A stretch of 64,000 nucleotides of DNA. It comes from Paenibacillus tuaregi (lineage in GTDB: Bacteria > Bacillota > Bacilli > Paenibacillales > Paenibacillaceae). A program made the translations under genes and the position numbers. Shown here in pieces: positions 27,054 to 36,600 of the stretch. Below the pieces are notes generated by a model. That model was not told the DNA's origin and did not search any database. It was given only the letters and a program-made list of their open reading frames with translations. Every line of letters begins with the position of its first letter. Position 1 is the stretch's first letter. The DNA is taken from positions 3,380,825 to 3,444,824 of the forward strand of contig NZ_LT575476.1 in the NCBI RefSeq assembly GCF_900086655.1, read 5' to 3'.

Positions 27054-28058
27054 ATGAAAAAATACGCCGTTCCCAAATATATGACCGTACTCGTCCCCTT
27101 CTCCTTTTTGCTCGTCTGTGTAATCCTGTTTGCCCCCTCGGCTTTTCGCATGCTAAACACGGAGTCGGCGGTGACCTTCAAAAATATTTTTAACGGAATT
27201 TTTCTGGAGTCCATTCCGTTTGTTCTTGCGGGAGCCCTGCTCTCCTCCCTGCTTCATCTCTGGATCCCGGAGCAGATGATCAGCCGCTGGGTTCCAAACA
27301 ATCCGCTGCTCGCGATTCTGATTGCCTGCACGGCAGGTATTATTTTTCCAATCTGTGAATGCGGCATGATCCCGCTTGTCCGCCGGTTAATCCAGAAAGG
27401 CATGCCGGTCTACATGGCTATGGTGTTCATTCTAGCCGGGCCTATCCTGAATCCGGTTGTCTACGGATCAACCTACGCCGCCTTCCGGTCCCATCCAGAG
27501 ATGGTGTATGCCCGAATGGGACTGGCCCTGATCGTGGCCACCGCCATCGGCCTGATCTTGTATGCAACCATGAGAAGCTCACCACTCAAGATGTCGCTGG
27601 CCCAAATCAACGGTCAATCCATGCCCCGCCACCGCCACCAGGGCGGCCGCATTACAGCAGTGTTTGTCCATACGGCGGACGAACTGTTCGCGGTGGGGAA
27701 ATATCTGATCCTCGGCTGCCTTCTGACCGCAGGTATCCAGACCTTCATCGCCAAGGACAGCCTGACTTCCATCGGCTCACATCCGCTTGGATCATACGCG
27801 TTCATGATGGGATTTGCCTTCGTGCTGTCGCTGTGCTCGACATCGGACGCTTTTGTGGCATCCACCTTCTTGCATTCCTTCTCTTCCGGCTCCCTGCTGG
27901 CATTCCTGGTACTTGGGCCCATGCTGGACTTCAAAAATTTGATGCTGCTGCTGTCCGCGTTTAAAGCCAGATTTGTTGCTTTCTTGGCATTCCTGATCCT
28001 CTCACTGGTGTTTGTGCTGAGCTTTCTCACGGATCGGGTACTGCTCCATTTGAATTAG
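27054..28058 (+). CDS. UPF0718/DUF318 family permease
   Basis: A 334-residue membrane protein with about eight helices. FPICECGMIPLVRRLIQKG and ILAGPILNPVVYGSTYAAF in the first half, and SLCSTSDAFVASTF with LGPMLDFKNLMLL in the second, identify the YraQ/YcgR (UPF0718) permease family. GAGGAG is 8 nt before the ATG. It heads a three-gene operon with a TIGR03943 protein and a COG0523 GTPase, a combination known from Bacillus (ycgR-ycgQ) and usually associated with metal homeostasis. The substrate is not established. Confidence 0.9.
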   Translation: MKKYAVPKYMTVLVPFSFLLVCVILFAPSAFRMLNTESAVTFKNIFNGIFLESIPFVLAGALLSSLLHLWIPEQMISRWVPNNPLLAILIACTAGIIFPICECGMIPLVRRLIQKGMPVYMAMVFILAGPILNPVVYGSTYAAFRSHPEMVYARMGLALIVATAIGLILYATMRSSPLKMSLAQINGQSMPRHRHQGGRITAVFVHTADELFAVGKYLILGCLLTAGIQTFIAKDSLTSIGSHPLGSYAFMMGFAFVLSLCSTSDAFVASTFLHSFSSGSLLAFLVLGPMLDFKNLMLLLSAFKARFVAFLAFLILSLVFVLSFLTDRVLLHLN

Positions 28059-28074
28059 TCAGGAGGGAAGCTCC

Positions 28075-28941
28075 TTGAATGAACCCGCCGTCATCCGGAC
28101 CCACTACCTGATTCGCGCCATCGTCTTATCTGGAATCGCATGTTATATCTATATGCTTGACCGGAATGAGTCCCTGCACTACTTCATAGCGCCAAAAATG
28201 GAGGTATGGGTCAGACTGTGCCCTATTCCACTAGTCATAATTGCCCTTACGCTGCTGTTTCAAGCCTTCTTTGGCCGCAGCAGAAATCTGTGTGACTGTG
28301 ACCATCCGTTATCGCCTTCCCTATTCAGAAATACATTGATTTACGGGATATTCCTTATCCCTCTGCTGCTCGGCTTCCTTCTCCCTAATCAAGCGTTGGG
28401 CACGGCGGCGGCCCGGAAGAAAGGAATGGCGCTGACCGGCCAGTACAGTGCGGAACAGACTCTGAAGGAAAAATTCAAGTCCCCGGATATTTACAACGAG
28501 GAATTCACCGAGCTTGCTCGGCTTCTGTATACCGAGCCGGTGATTGAGGTTAGGCCGGATATTTTCTACGAAACGATCGGAGCGCTGGATTTGTTCAAAA
28601 AGCAGTTTGAAGGCAAAAGAGTCCGTCTAAGCGGATTTGTCTATTCAGACACTTCCTTGGATCAACATGGCGCTTTTGCCTTGGGCAGATTCCTGGTTCT
28701 GTGCTGTACAGCAGACGCCTCCCCGTTCGGAGTATTCATTAAACCCAAGAAGCCCGTTCAATTCGCCAAGGATGCCTGGGTGGAGATTGAGGGCAGAATT
28801 CACATCACCACTAGTCAAGGCAAAGAGCTGATGAGTATAGAAGCGGACAATATCCGCACCATTCATCAACCGAAAACCCCGTATATTTATCCTAATGATG
28901 ATTCTGTGGCCAAACTAACCAAGGAGCTGAATAAGAAATGA
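28075..28941 (+). CDS. TIGR03943 family membrane/periplasmic permease partner (YcgQ-like)
   Basis: A 288-residue protein with N-terminal helices followed by an extracytoplasmic beta-rich domain containing GKRVRLSGFVYSD, LGRFLVLCCTADASPFGVFI and DAWVEIEGRI, typical of the TIGR03943 family. The start is TTG 28075, supported by AGGAGGG 7 nt upstream and 17 nt after the permease stop. It always accompanies the UPF0718 permease and probably forms a complex with it. It ends with an ATGA overlap into the GTPase gene. Confidence 0.88.
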   Translation: MNEPAVIRTHYLIRAIVLSGIACYIYMLDRNESLHYFIAPKMEVWVRLCPIPLVIIALTLLFQAFFGRSRNLCDCDHPLSPSLFRNTLIYGIFLIPLLLGFLLPNQALGTAAARKKGMALTGQYSAEQTLKEKFKSPDIYNEEFTELARLLYTEPVIEVRPDIFYETIGALDLFKKQFEGKRVRLSGFVYSDTSLDQHGAFALGRFLVLCCTADASPFGVFIKPKKPVQFAKDAWVEIEGRIHITTSQGKELMSIEADNIRTIHQPKTPYIYPNDDSVAKLTKELNKK

Positions 28942-29966
28942 AGGATATTCCTGTCGTTGTTCTGAGCGGATTTCTGGGGAGCGGCAAAACCACTCTGCTG
29001 CTCAGAATCCTTGCTGAAGCTGAAGTGAGAGGGATCAGAGCGGCAGTTCTGATGAATGAGATGGGGCGGCATGATGTGGACGGCCGCATATTGGAAGAGG
29101 AAATGCCCGGGATACAAATCAACCGGCTCCTGGATGGCTGTATCTGCTGCACACAGCGAAGTGAAATTGAAGGCGGGGTCACCCGCTTGCTTCAGGCCTC
29201 CCCCGATTTTCTGGTCATGGAGCTCAGCGGAGTAGCGGACCCTGATCAAATCCGGCGGGCTCTACTTCAGCCTGCGCTTCGCTCACGGGTTCATATCAGC
29301 CATATCCTGACTGTGATCGATGCGGAGCGCTACTTGGAATATAGCAGCTTCTTCTCCTCGGACCGGGAGCTGATCCATACGCTCCGCAGCCAGGTTAAAA
29401 CTGCCGGAACCGTGATCATTAACAAAATAGATACGGTGAGTGATTCCAATCTGGAGAAGATTCAAAGAGCGGTCCGGAAGCTGAATCCGCAGGCGGAGAT
29501 AGTCCCTGCCCGGCACTGCCGGATCGAACTCGAAGAAATATGGCCAGCCGAAGCGGCACTCTTGCCTTCTCCTAGCACTGCGAGCCAACCGCAGCAGGGA
29601 GGAGCATTCGCTAAAGATTACGAAGCATCCTGCTCCCCCTTCAAGATGGTCTCACCAGCAGCTCCGTCACAAGCTGCCTCCTATTCCAGTTTAAGCAGTG
29701 TTACCCTTTCACTGCCGGACAAATCCTATGACCGCGAGGCGCTCACGCAATCGCTCGCCGCGTTAGGCTCCGGTCTGGTCCGGGTCAAAGGCTACGTACC
29801 CGCAGGAGACGGAAATCTGTATCTGGTTCAAGGCTCCAATGAACGGTATGTGTGGCAGATTAGTTCATTAAACGTAAAGCCTTATTTGGTCTTCATCGGC
29901 CGCAATCTTGAAGAGGAGAGACTGGAAGCCGCAGTTCGGGCTGGTTCCCAATCTCTTTTACATTAG
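28938..29966 (+). CDS. COG0523 (CobW/YciC-like) G3E GTPase metallochaperone
   Basis: A 342-residue G3E GTPase. Walker A is GFLGSGKTT, the metal-binding CxCC motif is GCICC near residue 71, Walker B-like ELSGVADP follows, and NKID is the base-specificity motif. The C-terminal CobW_C domain is preceded by an unusually Ser/Pro/Ala-rich insertion (about residues 210-250). COG0523 proteins deliver metals, often zinc under zinc starvation. No clear Zur box was found upstream of the operon. Its stop overlaps the convergent DUF350 gene by 9 bp. Confidence 0.9.
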   Translation: MKDIPVVVLSGFLGSGKTTLLLRILAEAEVRGIRAAVLMNEMGRHDVDGRILEEEMPGIQINRLLDGCICCTQRSEIEGGVTRLLQASPDFLVMELSGVADPDQIRRALLQPALRSRVHISHILTVIDAERYLEYSSFFSSDRELIHTLRSQVKTAGTVIINKIDTVSDSNLEKIQRAVRKLNPQAEIVPARHCRIELEEIWPAEAALLPSPSTASQPQQGGAFAKDYEASCSPFKMVSPAAPSQAASYSSLSSVTLSLPDKSYDREALTQSLAALGSGLVRVKGYVPAGDGNLYLVQGSNERYVWQISSLNVKPYLVFIGRNLEEERLEAAVRAGSQSLLH

Positions 29967-30365
29967 AAAGGTTCCAAGAACCAGAGATACACCGATAATA
30001 ATCCCTCTAAGAAGCTGGGCAACCGCCATGTTGCCCTTGGCGATCTCTTCCCCAAGCTTGGTCTTAGGGGTCACCAGATCAAAGAGCAGATAGACAATAC
30101 ACAAGGCAACGATGCCGACAGCGGACCAAATCAGCATTTGAACCCAAGAATGACTGCTGAACGAGACCATAGCTACGATGATGCACAGTCCCAGCATTTT
30201 ACTGCCCATATACATGCCAGCGGCTTCGTTGCCCCTAGCAATCTCCTCGTTATCCTTGAACCGGGTCAGCAGGCTAAATACCGCATAACCAAACAGCAGA
30301 ATAACAAGTAAAATTAGCAGACCTATACCAAGGTCGGCCAAATCCCCGACGAAATCCTTCATCAT
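29958..30365 (-). CDS. DUF350 family membrane protein
   Basis: A 135-residue protein with four helices, with FKDNEEIARGNEAAGMYMGSKMLG in the first repeat and GEEIAKGNMAVAQLLRGIIIG in the second, the twin-repeat layout of DUF350 (E. coli YjfL). AGGAGG lies 5 nt before the ATG. It is the last gene of a four-gene minus-strand cluster 44 bp behind the GSP-synthase-like gene and overlaps the convergent GTPase end, with no terminator visible between. The function of DUF350 is not known. Confidence 0.88.
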   Translation of the reverse strand: MMKDFVGDLADLGIGLLILLVILLFGYAVFSLLTRFKDNEEIARGNEAAGMYMGSKMLGLCIIVAMVSFSSHSWVQMLIWSAVGIVALCIVYLLFDLVTPKTKLGEEIAKGNMAVAQLLRGIIIGVSLVLGTFLM

Positions 30366-30409
30366 CCATTCCTCCTGAATATGTAATCACCAAGTTCGTT
30401 ATGCAGCCT

Positions 30410-31747
30410 TCAATCTTTTACTACAGCGGGGCAGTAATAAGCCATATCTCCAGTAACTTTGGCGCCAATACGGGACAACACCCCTGCATATCTTCCGTTA
30501 AGCACGTAAACTCCCGTTAATAAATAACCTGCATAATCGCCCTTTTCAGTGGGTACAGTGACCTGCATCATCGGGTGCAGCTTCTGGAATATTTTCGGTT
30601 GGGAATCATAATAGGAAGATTCATCCTCATTCTCAGCTGCCTGCGCGGAAACTGTCCCATCAGGCAAACAGGGGGATTCATCAGCAGAGTATTCCTTGTC
30701 ATGCAGAACTGTGCCTTTGCCTTCTCTTCCCCAATAGCCCTTGGCGGCAAATGGAATTCCGGAGCGGAGAAACGGCTCGGGGGTGAAATAGGTCGGCAGC
30801 AGGTAATCTTCAATCGCTTGGACGTCCTCTTCGTCAAACAAAGTGAAGCCGAGGTAATCCCGTGTCAACTCATTTCGTTCATAAAGCGACCAGATGGTAG
30901 CCATGAACCCCTTGCTCTGGGAAATAATATTCTGAGGAGGGTTAATCAGCCCAATCTTGCCCTGCTCAGCGAGCCTGAGGAGCTCCTGCCCTACAAGAAC
31001 CCCGCTGGTCTCATCCTTGTCGTGAACGAGAAATTCGAGCGGATAGAGCCTGTACAGAATGCTAATCTGTTCCCCGTTATGGTACAGTCCTTGTTCCGGA
31101 ATGATCCTCAGCTCTTCCAGCGGGACAAATTTCGCCTGCAGACCGGCTTCCTCACAGCGCTGGAGCAGATATTGGGTGTTATGCAAGTCCTCAATAATGC
31201 CCTCGGGACAAGTAAATGTGACCGCTCTGCCCAACCCCTCTTTCTCGAAGAAATCCACAGCTTCAACAAACACCCTGGATAGTAAAGCATCCATCCCGGC
31301 TGAGGGACCTGGTGTATGCTGTGGGTTCTTCATATAACGCGACAGCAGAACCCGCTCGAGAAAGGCTGCTTCCGGAATTCCTGACGGGGTCTCCGTGTTA
31401 TTCTCAATGCATCGCATGCCCTGCTCACTCATAATCCAATCCTGCCGCTCGATGCCGGTAAACGGCAGCGCAATGCGGGCTGCAGGAATCATTGCGGGCT
31501 CAAGCCCTAGCTGTCCGATCAGATAGCTGTCAGGAAGGTACATCTGGGCAAATCGCAGCACTTTGGTATAAATCCGGTGGACTGCCTGCGAGGCAGACCT
31601 CAGCTTCTCGGCTTCGCAAGACGTGTATTGGACAAATGAGGGAAGGCAGTACTGTGCCCCATACATCCGGTAATAGGGGATGACCCCGGTAATTTCGGAA
31701 TCAAATACTTCCTCGCCGTTGACATCGGGCGTATATATCCTGATCAT
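30410..31747 (-). CDS. Glutathionylspermidine synthase-like ATP-grasp ligase (YjfC-like)
   Basis: About 445 residues of the GSP_synth (preATP-grasp) family. CIENNTETPSGIPEAAFL, FTCPEGIIEDLHNTQYLL and AAKGYWGREGKGT are typical ligase segments (ATP and substrate binding). No amidase domain is present, as in E. coli YjfC. It probably forms an amide bond between a peptide carboxylate and an amine, but glutathione is not usual in this group, so the substrate is open. The real start is ATG 31747, 4 nt after the stop of the lipoprotein gene; longer readings overlap that gene in another frame. Confidence 0.82.
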   Translation of the reverse strand: MIRIYTPDVNGEEVFDSEITGVIPYYRMYGAQYCLPSFVQYTSCEAEKLRSASQAVHRIYTKVLRFAQMYLPDSYLIGQLGLEPAMIPAARIALPFTGIERQDWIMSEQGMRCIENNTETPSGIPEAAFLERVLLSRYMKNPQHTPGPSAGMDALLSRVFVEAVDFFEKEGLGRAVTFTCPEGIIEDLHNTQYLLQRCEEAGLQAKFVPLEELRIIPEQGLYHNGEQISILYRLYPLEFLVHDKDETSGVLVGQELLRLAEQGKIGLINPPQNIISQSKGFMATIWSLYERNELTRDYLGFTLFDEEDVQAIEDYLLPTYFTPEPFLRSGIPFAAKGYWGREGKGTVLHDKEYSADESPCLPDGTVSAQAAENEDESSYYDSQPKIFQKLHPMMQVTVPTEKGDYAGYLLTGVYVLNGRYAGVLSRIGAKVTGDMAYYCPAVVKD

Positions 31748-31751
31748 CGTG

Positions 31752-32060
31752 TCAACCGCCGAACGAGGAGTGGGACCCGCTCCCAAAACCGCTATGGCTG
31801 CCGCTGTGGCTTGCGGAGCTTCTCGAGGAACCGCTGTAATATCCTCCGCCCCCGCCCCCGCCTCCGCCATAGTAATAATGGCCGCTGCTAGAATCATACT
31901 CACAGTTGGAATCATAGTCCGGATCACACTCATCCTGCTGACCGCAGCCGGACAGCACTGCGGGTACCGTGAGAAGAAGGGCGAACGCTAGCATTCGGCC
32001 CTTGTTCACCACATCTCCAGCCCGCCCCTTATCTTTCTTCATGTGCTGCTCCTGATGCAT
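31752..32060 (-). CDS. Small Gly/Ser-rich lipoprotein in the GSP-synthase-like cluster
   Basis: About 102 residues. A lipoprotein signal with lipobox LSGC is followed by an acidic stretch, then YYYGGGGGGGGGYYSG and a Ser/His/Gly-rich tail ending SHSSFGG. The composition is that of a flexible surface-exposed tail. Start ATG 32060 has GGTGGAGG; an internal ATG at 32042 with AGGAG 6 nt upstream is equally good. It sits where YjfM (DUF1190) sits in the enterobacterial yjf cluster, though I cannot prove homology. Confidence 0.72.
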   Translation of the reverse strand: MHQEQHMKKDKGRAGDVVNKGRMLAFALLLTVPAVLSGCGQQDECDPDYDSNCEYDSSSGHYYYGGGGGGGGGYYSGSSRSSASHSGSHSGFGSGSHSSFGG

Positions 32061-32555
32061 TTAAGCCTCCACCTCATCTTTCAAGTAGAACAAAACCTTC
32101 CTCCGGTCCATATCGAATACCGAATAAATCACCTCATAGGTAATTCCTCCGCGAACCATATAGTGATCCAGAAGCATACGCGCGAGTTCCATATTGCCAA
32201 GCGTCAGCGTCCCGGTTTGATCGCGGGTTTCAAAACCCCGGCCATTCCAATAGACGAACTCAGCTCCAAGCAGGCTCGTAACTTTCACCTGGCCAAGTGC
32301 TGTTTGATTGATCGTGTGACCGTAGACCGGCAGTGAATCCGGTTCATAGGGACTGACATAAATAAAATGCATCCTGTCGTCTTCTGTTTCATTGGAAATG
32401 TGAGCCCACAGCCTGTTATGAAGCAGTGTGCCGTCCACAAGCTTATGAACAAACAATTCATCAGCAGAGATGTCTAGAGACTCTACGGTCCGTATTACCT
32501 TTGACTGCTCTTCGGACCATTCCTGATAACTGAGTGGGAATAAAATAACAATCAC
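32061..32555 (-). CDS. Uncharacterised protein, first gene of the GSP-synthase-like cluster
   Basis: A 164-residue soluble protein starting with GTG (GAGAGG upstream). It has mixed alpha/beta composition with IRTVESLDISADELFVHKL and GHTINQTALGQVKV; no catalytic motif is obvious. It ends directly against the start of the lipoprotein gene, so the two are co-transcribed. By position it would correspond to YjfK (DUF2491) in the enterobacterial cluster, or to the DUF4178 proteins that accompany DUF350 in Bacillus, but I cannot assign it by sequence. Confidence 0.65.
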   Translation of the reverse strand: MIVILFPLSYQEWSEEQSKVIRTVESLDISADELFVHKLVDGTLLHNRLWAHISNETEDDRMHFIYVSPYEPDSLPVYGHTINQTALGQVKVTSLLGAEFVYWNGRGFETRDQTGTLTLGNMELARMLLDHYMVRGGITYEVIYSVFDMDRRKVLFYLKDEVEA

Positions 32556-32798
32556 ATGCCTCTCTTCAAACTGATTCTAGTTCTATAAGTCCTCTATACC
32601 AATTCTACCAATTTCTGATTATACCACCTCTATCATTGGAACCATAGATCATATATAAGAATTTCCTCCATAAAACATTATATAGGTTACCCTTGAAATA
32701 AATATCCAGGGGGGCATTTTGAAAGACAACGGCGGACGCTCCGTCTCTTCAGAATCACTCGTCCTCTCCACTATGATCGGTATACTCTAAAGTTCATT

Positions 32799-33431
32799 TT
32801 ATATACTCTTTTTTCGCAGTCTAATATGCTGCATCAGCCCTCCCCAGCTGACATCATCCCCCCGCCAATCCTCTCCTTTGTATAATTCCGCAGTAACAAT
32901 GGCGTCCTTAATCGTTGGAGCCGATTCACAGCCCAGCTCCTGCCGGGTATTTACTACGAGCAGTGTGAATTGGTGAGTCACAAGACTGGTCAATAGATCA
33001 TTAAGCTGCAGAGCTTCATCCGGGGAACAGTTCAGACGGACGAACAACAGACGTTCAAGACTGCGTGCGGCCTCCAGGAATCTTGTCTGCCTGCGAAGCT
33101 GGCGTTCATGGAATTCCGGGTAGGCCTCGGACCATCGGTCCCGGGGAAGCTTTACCGGGAAGTCGTGATAGGAGAAGATCTGATATTTCTCATCTTTAAT
33201 ACAATAGCAAGTCTGGAATTGCCCAACCAATGTCATATGTTCCAGTTCCATGAAATCTTCGAAACGATTCTCCAATACAGAGACCAGACCTTTATGTGTA
33301 TTAGAAATGAACCAGTCCAGCGGCCCCGCCTCCTGCCTCAGACCAAGCCGTCGCAGCTGATATGCGGTCTGGCAGTTGGAGCCCAGACTGAATACCGCAT
33401 CGTAAACTCCACGAAACTCCGAATCTAGCAT
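32799..33431 (-). CDS. DUF1796 putative papain-like cysteine peptidase
   Basis: About 210 residues. The N-terminal SLGSNCQTAYQLRRLGLRQEAGPLDWF is the signature of DUF1796, a family with a predicted papain-like fold in which the Cys of GSNCQ is the likely nucleophile; LLFVRLNCSPDEALQL follows. The ATG at 33431 has GGGGGAG 8 nt upstream; a GTG three codons earlier is too close to it. It is divergent from the giant DUF11 gene. No other peptidase-system components are visible, and activity has not been shown for the family to my knowledge. Confidence 0.82.
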   Translation of the reverse strand: MLDSEFRGVYDAVFSLGSNCQTAYQLRRLGLRQEAGPLDWFISNTHKGLVSVLENRFEDFMELEHMTLVGQFQTCYCIKDEKYQIFSYHDFPVKLPRDRWSEAYPEFHERQLRRQTRFLEAARSLERLLFVRLNCSPDEALQLNDLLTSLVTHQFTLLVVNTRQELGCESAPTIKDAIVTAELYKGEDWRGDDVSWGGLMQHIRLRKKSI

Positions 33432-33569
33432 TTTACTCACTCCCCCATTTGCTTAGAGATACGCTTCTCTTCAGATTATGCATGTACAGGGGATACGGAC
33501 CCGGCTTGAACCAGATAAGACCATTTGTCTAAATTCGATTAATGCAGCCTTATGTCACATTTCTTATTC

Positions 33570-33588
33570 CTTATGAACATATAGATTT
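33570..33588 (+). promoter_or_regulatory. Possible mother-cell (sigma-E/K-like) promoter element before the giant gene
   Basis: A CATATAGAT stretch near 33578 resembles the -10 boxes of the mother-cell sigma factors (CATANNNT type), about 45 nt before the giant gene, with an ACATTT/CAC stretch upstream as a weak -35. Suggestive only. Confidence 0.25.
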
Positions 33589-33629
33589 CTTAAGAACTTA
33601 TTACTCCTCTCTGAAAGCAGGAATTTGAA

Positions 33630-36600
33630 ATGGCTTTTATCCAAAGGTATGTGACGAACCAGACAGGGGCAATCACCTTCACCGGCAATACACTTGGACT
33701 AAGCAGTTCCAACAGCGCCGGAGTTCCCGGTACTATTGACAGCATCGGGGCGTTCATTACAACCAACACCTCGCTAAAGTATGGCTCCTATCCTGCAGGA
33801 ACAACTTCCAGCTATACCCTGAACAGCTCGTCCGCTGTGCTGGTACTGCCCATAGGCAGTACGGTTCTGTATGCGGAGCTGATCTGGGGAGGGACTTACG
33901 TAAACAACGGTGTCAACCTGACTGAGAATATCAATAATCCGATTAGTCTGAGCACTCCCGCTGGTTCCACCTCAGTATCACCGGACTCTGCAACCTCTTC
34001 CAATGTCGTACTCAGCACCTCCCCGGCCAGTTATGCCTATGTGCGCTCAGCTAATGTGACATCGATTGTCGCCGCAGCGGGAGCCGGGGTGTACGCGGCC
34101 GGAGGCATTGTCGGAACGGTTGCTGTTCCGGATTCTACAACAGCCAATCATGCGGGATGGACGCTCGCGGTTGTGTATCAGAATCCCGCGCTGCCCTTCC
34201 GTAATTTGTCTTTCCGGGTCGGGGCTGAACTCATACGCTCCACCTCAGGCGCAGTCAATGTCGTGGTGAGTGGATTTGCGACCCCAACCTCAGGAATATT
34301 ACGCGGAAGGACCATGATAAGTTCCCAAGAGGGGGATGCGAACCGGACTGGAGACCAGGCTTTATTTGGTCCGACCACAAGCAATCTTACCGCGCTTTCC
34401 GGTCCCAACAACTTTGCGAACAACTTTTTTGCATCCCAGATTAACAAGGATGATGGCACACTCGACACCAGCGGCTCCTTCGGAAACGTAAATGCGATCA
34501 ATGGCACTCCTGGGACAAATGTAAATGGAGGCAGACAGGGGTGGGATATCACCAATGTCGATATCTCCTCAACCTTGATTAACAATCAGACCAGTGCCAT
34601 TTTACAGCTGACCACCTCCGGAGATACGTATCTGGTCAATGCGAATGGGATTCAAATTGACATCAATGCTCCCCTGCTTAACGTTGTGAAAAGTGCAAAT
34701 GTATCCGTCTCCGTTCCAGGCGACACGATCACTTACAGAATTACGATATCCAACACAGGTACTGCCAGTGCCACAAGCGCTGTCCTGACGGATGTCATCC
34801 CTTCCGGGGCTACTCTGGTCGCAGGAAGTGTGACGGTCAGAGGAACCACACAAACGGCTGCCGACCCGAATGCGGGCATCTCGCTTGGCACAATTACCGC
34901 CGGGAGCTCTGTGACGGTAACCTTTCAGATTAAGGTAACATCGCTGCCGAGCCCTCCCCAGCTTTCGAATCAGGCACAGGTTGCTTTCTCGTTCCAGAGC
35001 CTGCCGTCAAGTCCTGTGATCTCCGGCTCAATTCCGTCCAATACGGTGTCGACGCCGGTGTTCCTGCCCGTGCTGTCAGCGGTGAAGAGTGCGAGCACAG
35101 CGGCTGCAACCGTTGGGGATACCGTGACATACACGATTGTCGTCAGCAACTCCGGCAGCATCTCGGCCAATACGGTATTAACGGACCCGATCCCGCCAGG
35201 TTCAACCTTTGTCCAGGGAAGTGTCGCACTGAACGGGACGGTTCTGCCTTCCGCCAATCCGGCGGCCGGAGTTAATATCGGAGCTGTATCCGCTGGCGGA
35301 AGCGTAACGCTAACGTTTCAGACCGTTGTAGCCTCGATTCCAGCCGGCTCCCAGCTGGTGGATCAGGCTGCTTATACCTACACTTATCTTCCTACGGACG
35401 GCCGGACACTGTCCGGCAGCGGAGCTTCCAACACCCTGCAAATCCCGGTGTCTAATCCCAGCGTTTCTGTTGTCAAAAGCGCCTCTGCCATAGATGCTGT
35501 CCTCGGGGACACCATCACCTATACGGTATCTATAACCAACAATAGCGGATCATCCGTAACCAACGTGATTGTAACCGATCCAATTCCATCCGGGACGTCT
35601 CTTGTTGCCGGTAGTGTGACCGTGGACGGAAACACTCGTGATGCGAATCCTGCCACGGGTATTTCCATAACTTCCATTCTTCCGGGCCGTACGGTAGTCA
35701 TAGCTTTCCGTGTATTGGTAGGCAGCTTGCCCTCCTCCGCCCAGATCAGCAACCAGGCCACCGCCAGCTTCTCAACAGGACCGTCTAACTGGTTCTCCGT
35801 CTCTAATACGGTCACACTGCCGGTCTATCAGGCCGTGCTGACTTTAACCAAGACAACCGCCGTGACCAAAGTCACAGTAGGAGACACCATCACGTATACC
35901 ATTAGAGCAGCGAATCCTGGCAGTATATCGGTCGTTCCTGTGATCACCGACAACATCCCTCCCGGGGCGGTATTTGTTGCAGGCAGCGTGACCCTGAACG
36001 GGATCTCCCAGCCATCCGCCAGTCCGGCTGCGGGTATTGCGGCGGGAACTTTGGCCCCTGGCTCAACAGCAGTTATTACCTTTCAAGTTAATGTCACCTC
36101 TCTCCCATCGCCGGCGCAAATTGTGAACCAGGCCAATGCGAGCTACAGCTACCAGCTGCCGGATGGAAGAACCTTAAGTGGAGCATCCAGCTCAAACACT
36201 GTTACACTGCCTGTGGGTCTGCCTAATGTGGCTATTGCCAAGAGCGCGAACCATACATCGGTTACTCCGGGTGATACCGTGGTGTATACAATCACAGCAA
36301 CCAACTCAGGAGCAGCCACCATAACCAATGCGGTGATCACAGATCCGATTCCTTCAGGCTCCTCCCTGGTCCAGGGGAGTGTTACAGTGAGGGGCAGCGC
36401 AGTTCCTGGCGCCAATCCGGCGGCGGGAGTTGCGGTGGGTTCGCTTGCTCCGGGCAGCAGCATTACACTAACCTTCGCCGTGAATGTCGTCTCGGTCCCT
36501 GCTTCTGGTCAGCTCAGCAACACATGCAGCATCAGCTTCACTAGTGGAACCTTCACGGGCACAACCTTGTCGAACCCCGTTACCATTCCCGTGTACCTGC

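Noticed and set aside
30410..31933. Longer GSP-synthase-like frame starting at 31933
   Set aside because: The extra 62 residues overlap the lipoprotein gene in another frame and are low-complexity Ala-rich; the ATG at 31747 right after the lipoprotein stop is the sensible start.
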